Shown here: positions 57,646-64,000 of the stretch, one piece after another | How positions within the stretch are numbered: position 1 is the first letter of the stretch | Layout: every line of letters begins with the position of its first letter | The notes under the pieces: generated by a model | What the model was told of the DNA's origin: nothing | Database searches by the model: none | Seen by the model: the letters and a program-made list of their open reading frames with translations, nothing else | Made by a program: the position numbers and the translations under genes | NCBI RefSeq assembly: GCF_900106835.1 | Contig: NZ_FNNR01000015.1 | Location: 1-64,000, forward strand | Direction of reading: 5' to 3' | Source: Arthrobacter sp. cf158 | GTDB taxonomy: Bacteria; Actinomycetota; Actinomycetes; Actinomycetales; Micrococcaceae | Length of the DNA: 64,000 nt

Positions 57646-59457
57646 GTGCGTGAAATCAGTGTTCCTCCCCTCGTGAACATCGCCCCGGAAACCAACATCA
57701 CGGACCTCGTGATCCGGGAAGCAGGCAAGGAATCCAACCCCGCCCTGTTTTCCAAGCTGGACAAGAGCGGGCAGTGGCAGGACATCCGCGCCACGGACTT
57801 CCTGGCAGACGTCAGGGCCTTGGCCAAGGGCCTCATTGCCAGCGGAGTAGGCCAGGGCGACAGGGTGGGCATCATGTCCAGAACCCGTTACGAATGGTCC
57901 CTGGTGGACTTCGCCATCTGGTTTGCCGGCGCCGTCTCTGTCCCGATCTATGAAACGTCGTCGCCGTCTCAGGTGGCGTGGAACCTGGGTGACTCCGGCG
58001 CAGTGGCCGCCTTTGGCGAGGCAGCGCACCATGAGGATGTCATCCGCCAGGCAGTGGCAGCCGAGGACATCAGTTCGGTGGCCAACGTATGGCAACTCGA
58101 GGGCGCTGGCCTGGATGCCCTGCGCGCGGCGGGTGCAGGGGTACCTGACGACGAGCTTGAGTCCCGACGATCCGCGGCCGGCCTCACGGACGTCGCCACG
58201 ATTATCTACACCTCCGGCACCACTGGCCGGCCGAAGGGCTGCGAACTGACCCACGGCAACTTTGTGGAATTGTCGGAAAACGCCCGGGCATCGTTGCCCG
58301 AGATCATCAATGAGTCCGCCAAGACCATCATGTTCCTCCCACTGGCGCACGTCTTCGCACGCTTCATCTCGGTGCTGGCGGTGGCTGGTGGCGTCAAGGT
58401 GGCGCACACCCCGGATATCAAGAATCTGCTGGCTGATCTCCAGAGCTTCCAGCCGACCTTCATCCTGGCGGTACCGCGGGTCTTTGAGAAGGTTTACAAC
58501 TCGGCTCTGACCAAGGCCGAAGACGGCGGCAAGGGCGCCATCTTCCACCGGGCAGTGGATACCGCGATTGCCTACTCCAAAGCGCGCCAGTCAGGTTCCC
58601 TGGGCATCGGCCTGAAAATCAAGCACGCTGTGTTCGACAAACTGGTCTACGGGAAACTCCGGGCTGCCATGGGCGGTCACGTGGCCCACGCTGTCTCTGG
58701 CGGCGGACCCCTGGGCGAACGCCTGGGGCACTTCTTCCAGGGCATCGGCCTCCAAATTCTGGAGGGCTATGGCTTGACGGAAACCACGGCCCCCATTTCC
58801 GTCAACACGCCCTCCATGATCAGGATCGGTACCGTAGGTGCCCCGCTGCCTGGCAACTCCGTGAAGATCGCCGAGGACGGCGAAATCCTGGCCAAGGGCG
58901 TGTGCGTCATGCGCGGCTACTACAAGCGCGAAGACCTGACGGAAGAAACCTTTGCCGATGGCTGGTTCCGCACCGGCGATATTGGCGAACTCGATAGCAA
59001 TGGCTTCCTCAAGATCACAGGCCGCAAGAAGGAAATCATCGTCACAGCTGGTGGCAAGAATGTGGTGCCTGCTTTGTTGGAGGACCAGATCCGCGCAGAC
59101 GCCCTGGTCTCCCAGGTCCTTGTAGTTGGAGACAACCGCCCCTTCATTGGCGCTTTGGTCACTCTCGACGAGGAAGCACTCCCGGGCTGGCTGGAACGCC
59201 ACGGACTACCGTCCAGCACTACGCTGGCCGAAGCCACCGATCACGCCGTGGTGAAGGCCGCCGTGCAGGAGCTCATCACCAAAGCCAACCAATCCGTGTC
59301 CCAGGCAGAGGCAATCAAGTCGTTCAGGATCGTTCCGGCGGATTTCACGGAAGCTTCCGGGCACCTCACCCCGTCCCTCAAGGTCAAGCGCGCACAGGTC
59401 ATGAAAGACTTCGACACTGTGATCGAGGAAATGTACTCGGCACCCCGCGCCTCCTAA
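57646..59457 (+). CDS. Long-chain fatty-acid--CoA ligase (FadD15-like)
   Basis: Activates long-chain fatty acids to acyl-CoA through an acyl-adenylate. 603 residues from the GTG at 57646, which has AAAGGAG 5 nt upstream; an in-frame GTG at 57601 lacks a site. AMP-binding P-loop IIYTSGTTGRPKGCELTHGN, then ILEGYGLTETTAPISVN, FADGWFRTGDIGELDSNGFLKITGRKKEII and TAGGKNVVP. It is syntenic with fadD15 (Rv2187c). A bidirectional terminator follows. Confidence 0.94.
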   Translation: MREISVPPLVNIAPETNITDLVIREAGKESNPALFSKLDKSGQWQDIRATDFLADVRALAKGLIASGVGQGDRVGIMSRTRYEWSLVDFAIWFAGAVSVPIYETSSPSQVAWNLGDSGAVAAFGEAAHHEDVIRQAVAAEDISSVANVWQLEGAGLDALRAAGAGVPDDELESRRSAAGLTDVATIIYTSGTTGRPKGCELTHGNFVELSENARASLPEIINESAKTIMFLPLAHVFARFISVLAVAGGVKVAHTPDIKNLLADLQSFQPTFILAVPRVFEKVYNSALTKAEDGGKGAIFHRAVDTAIAYSKARQSGSLGIGLKIKHAVFDKLVYGKLRAAMGGHVAHAVSGGGPLGERLGHFFQGIGLQILEGYGLTETTAPISVNTPSMIRIGTVGAPLPGNSVKIAEDGEILAKGVCVMRGYYKREDLTEETFADGWFRTGDIGELDSNGFLKITGRKKEIIVTAGGKNVVPALLEDQIRADALVSQVLVVGDNRPFIGALVTLDEEALPGWLERHGLPSSTTLAEATDHAVVKAAVQELITKANQSVSQAEAIKSFRIVPADFTEASGHLTPSLKVKRAQVMKDFDTVIEEMYSAPRAS

Positions 59458-59508
59458 GTCCGTCCGGCCAGGACCACTTTGGCGGGCATAAAGAAGAGCC
59501 AGACAAAA

Positions 59509-59548
59509 AAGTACCCCGTCCGGGAATGCCCGGACGGGGTACTTCTTT
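59509..59548. terminator. Bidirectional terminator fadD / pyc
   Basis: 16-bp perfect stem (59509-59524 with 59529-59544), A6 on one side and TTCTTT on the other. Confidence 0.93.
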
Positions 59549-59556
59549 GGCCGTTG

Positions 59557-62500
59557 CTAGCCGATTACCAGCAGCAAGTCGCCGCCTTGTACCTGTTCCA
59601 CCGCGGAGATGGCCAGGCGGGAAACCGTGCCGGCTACCGGCGTCGTAATGGACGCTTCCATTTTCATCGCCTCAATGGTGGCCACAGTGTCGCCTGCGCT
59701 GACGACGTCGCCGGCCTTGACAGTGACGGTCACGGCACCTGCGAACGGTGCGGCAACCTGGCCGGGCTGTGCGGGATCGGCTTTTTCGGCAGCCTTGACG
59801 TTGCTGACCACTGACCGGTCACGGACCACCACGGGGCGGGACTGGCCGTTGAGCGTACACATGACCGTGCGCATGCCCTTTTCGTCAGCCTCGGATACGG
59901 CCTCAAGCTGGGCAATGAGGCGGACGCCCTTCTCCAACTCGATGACGTGCTCTTCGCCATGCTGGAAACCGTAGAGGTAGTCGCGCGTGTCCAGGACGGA
60001 GATGTTGCCGTAGGTGTCGACGCTCTTCAGGTAGTCCTTGGTGGGTCCTGCGAAGAGGAGACGGTTCAGCGTGTGCTGGCGGGTCTTGGAATCACCCTTG
60101 AGCGCAGCGCTGTCTTCTGCGCTGATCTCCACGTCCCGCACCTTGACGCTGCGGCCTTGGAGGGCTTTGGTGCGGAACGGCTCGGGCCAGCCTCCGGGAG
60201 GATCTCCCAGCTCGCCGGAGAGGAAGCCGATAACGGAGTCCGGGATGTCGTAATTCTGCGGGTTCTCATTGAAGTCCGCAGGATCGGCGTTCAGGCCTAC
60301 CAGGTGCAAGGCGAGGTCACCCACCACCTTGGAGGACGGCGTTACCTTTACCAGGCGACCGAGGATGCGGTCTGCCGCCGTGTACATGTCCTCAATGGCT
60401 TCGAACCGCTCGCCCAGGCCCAGGGCGATGGCTTGCTGGCGAAGGTTGGACAGCTGGCCACCGGGGATTTCGTGCTGGTAGACGCGCCCTGTAGGACCCG
60501 GCAGGCCGGACTCGAACGGCGCGTAGACGCGGCGCACGGCTTCCCAGTAGGGTTCCATGGCGCCCACGTTGGTCAAGCTGAGCCCGGTGTCGCGTGGCGT
60601 GTTGGCCAATGCTGCCACCAGCGCCGACGCGGCCGGCTGGCTCGTGGTTCCGGCAAGGGACGCGGCAGCGACGTCAACGGCGTCAACTCCGGCATCGACG
60701 GCAGCCAGGAGCGTGGCAAGCTGCCCACCGGCGGTGTCGTGCGTGTGCAGGTGCACGGGAAGATCAAAACGCTCGCGCAGGGCCGTGACCAGCTTTGCCG
60801 CTGCCGCAGGGCGGAGCAACCCAGCCATGTCCTTGATGGCGAGGATGTGGGCACCGGCGTCGACGATCTTCTGGGCGAGGTTCAAGTAGTAGTCGAGGGT
60901 GTACAGGTCCTCGTTGGGGTCAAGGAGGTTGCCGGTGTAACACAGTGCCACTTCAGCGACTGCGGTTCCGGTTGCGCGCACTGCCCGGATGGCCGGGGCC
61001 ATCTGGTTGACGTCATTGAGGGCGTCAAAGATGCGGAAGATGTCGATGCCCGTGGCCGCTGCTTCGCTCACGAACGCCTCAGTCACTTCTTCCGGGTACG
61101 GCGTGTAGCCAACAGTGTTGCGGCCGCGGAGGAGCATCTGGATGCAGGTGTTCGGGAGTGCCTGGCGCAAGGCCGCCAAACGGTCCCAGGGGTCCTCACC
61201 GAGGAATCGGAGCGCTACGTCGTAGGTGGCACCGCCCCAGGCTTCCACCGAAAGGAGTTCCGGGAGGAGCGCGGTAACTGCCGGCCCTGCCGCCACGAGG
61301 TCGCGGGTGCGCACTCGCGTGGCAAGCAGCGACTGGTGTGCGTCGCGGAAGGTGGTATCCGTCACGGCCAAAGCCTGCTGTTCGCGAAGTGCCTTGGCAA
61401 AGCCCTCGGGTCCAAGCTCGATCAGCTTCTGGCGCGAACCTGAGGTGGGAACCGGAGCATCAATGACCGGCAGCTTGCTGGCGGGATCGGAGTGGACCTT
61501 CAGCTCACCGTTCGGCTTGTTCACGGTGACCTCGGCCAGCCACGTGAGGAGCTTGGTGCCGCGGTCAGCCGAAATGTGCGACTTGAGGAGTTCCGGGCGC
61601 TTGTCGATGAAGTCCGTGGCCACGTTGCCGGCGTTGAAATCAGGGTCCGCGAGGACGGCCTGCAGGAACGGGATGTTGGTGGATACGCCACGGATGCGGA
61701 ACTCGGCCAAACCACGGCGGGCACGCGCAACGGCTGCGGGGTAGTCACGGCCGCGGCACGTCAGCTTCACCAGCATGGAGTCAAAGTGCGGGCTGATCTC
61801 AGCACCCGAGTAAACCGTACCGCCGTCGAGCCTTACACCGGCGCCGCCGGCTGACCGGTAACCGGTGATCTTTCCGACGTCCGGCCGGAAGCCGTTGGCG
61901 GGGTCTTCGGTGGTGATGCGGCACTGCAGTGCTGCACCCTTGATGGATACCGACTCCTGGCTGAGGCCAAGATCCGCAAGGGTCTCCCCTGAGGCAATGC
62001 GCATCTGTGCCTGCACCAGGTCTACGTCCGTGATCTCTTCGGTCACGGTGTGCTCGACCTGGATGCGCGGGTTCATTTCGATGAAGACGTGCTGGCCGGC
62101 ACGCTCACCTTCGGTGTCAACCAGGAACTCAACGGTTCCTGCGTTGACGTAGTTCAAGGCCTTCGCGAAGGCAACGGCGTCGCGGTACAACGCCTGGCGG
62201 ATGTTCTCATCCAGATTCGGCGCCGGCGCGATTTCCACCACCTTCTGGTGACGGCGCTGCAGTGAACAGTCACGCTCAAAGAGATGCATGACGTTGCCCT
62301 CTGCATCAGCCAGAATCTGCACTTCGATGTGCCGGGGACGCAACACTGCCTGCTCGAGGAACATCGTGGGATCACCAAAGGCCGCATCGGCCTCGCGCAT
62401 GGCCGACTGGAGCGCTTGAGGAAGGGCTTCGCGAGTCTCCACGCGGCGCATGCCACGGCCGCCACCGCCGGCGACTGCCTTGGCGAAGATCGGGAACCCG

Positions 62501-62952
62501 ATCTGGTCAGCGGCCGCAATGAGCTCGTCAAGGTCCTTGGACGGCTTACTGGACTTCAGGACGGGCACGCCTGCCTTGCGGGCAGCTTCCAGGGCAGCCA
62601 CTTTGTTGCCTGCCAACTCCAGTACCTCTGCCGGCGGGCCCACGAAGGTGATTCCGGCGGCCTTGGCTGCACGTGCGAGGTCCGGATTCTCCGAGAGGAA
62701 GCCGTAACCGGGGTAGATGGCGTCAGCGCCGGCTTCTTTGGCGACGCGGACAACCTCCTCTACGTCCAAGTAGGCGCGGACGGGGTGGCCCACCTCGCCG
62801 ATCAGGTAAGCTTCGTCGGCCTTCTGCCGGTGGATCGAGTTACGGTCCTCATGCGGAAAGACGGCTACGGTCTTGGCGCCCAGTTCATAACCAGCGCGAA
62901 ACGCCCTGATCGCGATTTCGCCGCGATTGGCCACCAGAATTTTCGAAAACAT
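59557..62952 (-). CDS. pyc: Pyruvate carboxylase
   Basis: Biotin enzyme carboxylating pyruvate to oxaloacetate (anaplerosis). 1131 residues, single chain. The biotin carboxylase domain (1-450) has KILVANRGEIAIRAFRA, KAVAGGGGRGMRRVE, MNPRIQVEHTVTEE and the GxGxGR-type end. The carboxyltransferase domain (about 530-800) has DTTFRDAHQSLLATRVRT and the metal-site HLHTHDTAGGQ. A PC tetramerisation/linker region and the BCCP domain with biotinyl Lys in TIEAMKMEASITT complete it. The ATG has AGGAG 4 nt upstream. An inverted repeat overlaps its likely -35. Confidence 0.97.
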   Translation of the reverse strand: MFSKILVANRGEIAIRAFRAGYELGAKTVAVFPHEDRNSIHRQKADEAYLIGEVGHPVRAYLDVEEVVRVAKEAGADAIYPGYGFLSENPDLARAAKAAGITFVGPPAEVLELAGNKVAALEAARKAGVPVLKSSKPSKDLDELIAAADQIGFPIFAKAVAGGGGRGMRRVETREALPQALQSAMREADAAFGDPTMFLEQAVLRPRHIEVQILADAEGNVMHLFERDCSLQRRHQKVVEIAPAPNLDENIRQALYRDAVAFAKALNYVNAGTVEFLVDTEGERAGQHVFIEMNPRIQVEHTVTEEITDVDLVQAQMRIASGETLADLGLSQESVSIKGAALQCRITTEDPANGFRPDVGKITGYRSAGGAGVRLDGGTVYSGAEISPHFDSMLVKLTCRGRDYPAAVARARRGLAEFRIRGVSTNIPFLQAVLADPDFNAGNVATDFIDKRPELLKSHISADRGTKLLTWLAEVTVNKPNGELKVHSDPASKLPVIDAPVPTSGSRQKLIELGPEGFAKALREQQALAVTDTTFRDAHQSLLATRVRTRDLVAAGPAVTALLPELLSVEAWGGATYDVALRFLGEDPWDRLAALRQALPNTCIQMLLRGRNTVGYTPYPEEVTEAFVSEAAATGIDIFRIFDALNDVNQMAPAIRAVRATGTAVAEVALCYTGNLLDPNEDLYTLDYYLNLAQKIVDAGAHILAIKDMAGLLRPAAAAKLVTALRERFDLPVHLHTHDTAGGQLATLLAAVDAGVDAVDVAAASLAGTTSQPAASALVAALANTPRDTGLSLTNVGAMEPYWEAVRRVYAPFESGLPGPTGRVYQHEIPGGQLSNLRQQAIALGLGERFEAIEDMYTAADRILGRLVKVTPSSKVVGDLALHLVGLNADPADFNENPQNYDIPDSVIGFLSGELGDPPGGWPEPFRTKALQGRSVKVRDVEISAEDSAALKGDSKTRQHTLNRLLFAGPTKDYLKSVDTYGNISVLDTRDYLYGFQHGEEHVIELEKGVRLIAQLEAVSEADEKGMRTVMCTLNGQSRPVVVRDRSVVSNVKAAEKADPAQPGQVAAPFAGAVTVTVKAGDVVSAGDTVATIEAMKMEASITTPVAGTVSRLAISAVEQVQGGDLLLVIG

Positions 62953-63255
62953 ACTTCTCCTGCATCATTGCGGGTGGATCGGTCGGTGGTCACAGTGTGT
63001 AGTGCCGCCAGCATCAAACACAAATCTTTGTGGCAACCATCACAAAGGATTCGTCATGTGGGCTGTATATGCGTGCGCGCGATCCAACGGCATGCTAATG
63101 CCCACCCCTCTCCCCCTCGGCCGGGCGCGTAGAAAGCGGGATTCGGCCGCTGTGCACCATATGATGTTGAGGGGGCTTCGGCAAGCCCCGGCTCCGGCGC
63201 TTCCGGAGCCGAATCAGCGCGATACGGCAACCGGCGTTAGGTTTTGGGTTTTCAA
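62953..63255. promoter_or_regulatory. Divergent pyc / parA intergenic region
   Basis: 303 bases with no credible gene. On the pyc side: a possible -35 TTTGTG, 17-bp spacer, -10 TACACA (minus strand) and the CACAAA-N2-TTTGTG repeat at 63019-63032, with another CACAAA at 63041. On the parA side: two adjacent perfect stem-loops at 63172-63189 (7 bp) and 63190-63210 (8 bp), 46 nt before the parA start. Confidence 0.55.
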
Positions 63256-64000
63256 GTGCAAGTAGTCAGCATCAGCAGCCTTAAAGGTGGAGTGGGAAAG
63301 ACGTCCGTGACCACTGGTCTGGCGTCCGCGGCCCTCGCAGCCGGAATTCCTACTCTGGTAGTGGATCTCGATCCCCACGCGGACGCCACCACGGCACTCG
63401 GTGTTCAGCCGGGCAGCCAGTTGGACATTGGCCGGATGCTGAAAAGCCCGCGCAAGGCCAGGCTCCAGGACAACGTGGCGGGCAGCAGCTGGGTCTCCAA
63501 CGGTTCCAGCGACGGCACGCTGGACGTTGCGGTGGGTTCCGCCTTCACCGGGATCTATGACCGCCCGGACCTGGGCCGCCGCGATCTCCGCCGGCTTTCT
63601 GCCGTGTTGGCCGGAACCACCACCTACGAGCTTGTCCTGGTGGACTGCCCTCCCTCATTGAATGGTCTGACCCGCATGGCCTGGAGTGCCAGCGACCGCG
63701 TGGTCCTCGTGGCCGAGCCTGGATTGTTCTCCGTGGCCGGCACTGAACGGACCATGCGCGCCATTCAGTTGTTCCGGCAGGAATTTGCTCCCCATCTGGC
63801 GCCTGCAGGAATCGTTGCCAACCGTGTGCGGACCGGCTCAGCAGAGCACACTTTCCGCTTGGCAGAGATGGAGTCCATGTTCGGTGAGTTGCTGTTGACA
63901 CCCCATATTCCTGAACAGGCCAACTGGCAGCAGATCCAGGGTGCAGCCCATTCCGTGCACCACTGGCCCGGAGATTCAGCCAAAAACTCCGCCAAGCTCT
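63256..64000 (+). CDS. ParA/MinD-type ATPase (3' partial)
   Basis: The frame is open from GTG 63256 to the window edge (248 codons). It begins (M)QVVSISSLKGGVGKTSVT with the deviant Walker A KGGVGKT. Walker A' is in LVVDLDPHADATTAL and Walker B in LVLVDCPPSLNGLT, then VVLVAEPGLFSVAG and IVANRV. This is the SIMIBI ATPase family used in chromosome, plasmid or protein-cluster positioning. Lacking a ParB partner in the window, its cargo is unknown. No strong ribosome site: the start is set by homology and the conserved QVVSISSLKGG opening. Confidence 0.88.
   Translation, partial: MQVVSISSLKGGVGKTSVTTGLASAALAAGIPTLVVDLDPHADATTALGVQPGSQLDIGRMLKSPRKARLQDNVAGSSWVSNGSSDGTLDVAVGSAFTGIYDRPDLGRRDLRRLSAVLAGTTTYELVLVDCPPSLNGLTRMAWSASDRVVLVAEPGLFSVAGTERTMRAIQLFRQEFAPHLAPAGIVANRVRTGSAEHTFRLAEMESMFGELLLTPHIPEQANWQQIQGAAHSVHHWPGDSAKNSAKL

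Noticed and set aside
1..64000. tRNA, rRNA, CRISPR, IS or prophage features
   Set aside because: No cloverleaf, spaced identical repeats, transposase or integrase sequence was recognised by reading; a covariance-model scan was not possible.

Overview
The window is a high-GC actinobacterial chromosome segment. Gene content and order point to Micrococcaceae, most likely an Arthrobacter/Paenarthrobacter-type organism. The order lipA-DUF4191-RDD-glnA1-glnE-glnA2-panB, a full actinobacterial division and cell-wall (dcw) cluster with mraZ, sepF and divIVA, and idsA-type prenyl synthase/Rv2175c/pknL/aroG/plsC/fadD15 all mirror the M. tuberculosis Rv2160-Rv2222 neighbourhood. The MurE specificity motif fits a lysine-type (A3alpha) peptidoglycan, as in Arthrobacter. 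Assignment to a genus is inference.

Layout. 1-2334: lipoyl synthase, a DUF4191 membrane protein and an RDD membrane protein. 2335-11700: the nitrogen block, with GlnR-boxed glnA1, the adenylyltransferase glnE and glnA2. About 3 kb of accessory genes lies inside this block, between glnA1 and glnE: two tiny zinc-ribbon proteins, an HTH protein with a double operator, a GNAT and a Cys-type sulfatase. 11712-18663: panB, a small SPOR-like protein, map, ppgK-SDR, nrdR, hisD, a membrane protein and a flavin reductase. 18683-23827: dnaE, rluD, lspA. 23927-43479: the dcw cluster on the minus strand, read from mraZ through rsmH, ftsL, ftsI, murE, murF, mraY, murD, ftsW, murG, murC, ftsQ, ftsZ, pgeF, yggS, sepF and yggT to divIVA. 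43947-56342: DUF3040, dinB, a lipoprotein plus prenyl synthase, Rv2175c-like protein, LysM transglycosylase, PASTA kinase, aroG, plsC, two tandem esterases and a membrane protein. 56400-64000: ROK glucokinase, long-chain acyl-CoA ligase, pyruvate carboxylase and the start of a ParA-type ATPase that runs off the window.

How it works together. Most genes are core. The dcw genes are tightly coupled by 4-8 bp overlaps. They are served by at least two promoters visible here: an MraZ-boxed one before mraZ and a canonical TTGACA promoter before ftsZ. GlnE should adenylylate GlnA1 (Tyr402 context present) but probably not GlnA2 (that Tyr is replaced). The PASTA kinase, its Rv2175c-like neighbour and the LysM transglycosylase form a wall-sensing and remodelling neighbourhood.

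The most unusual signals are non-coding or very small. They are an eight-unit 9-bp direct repeat array in front of the LysM transglycosylase, the HTH operator pair with its mini zinc-ribbon genes, and a recurrent -10-only (leaderless) start architecture at nine genes. No tRNA, rRNA, CRISPR array or insertion sequence was seen.
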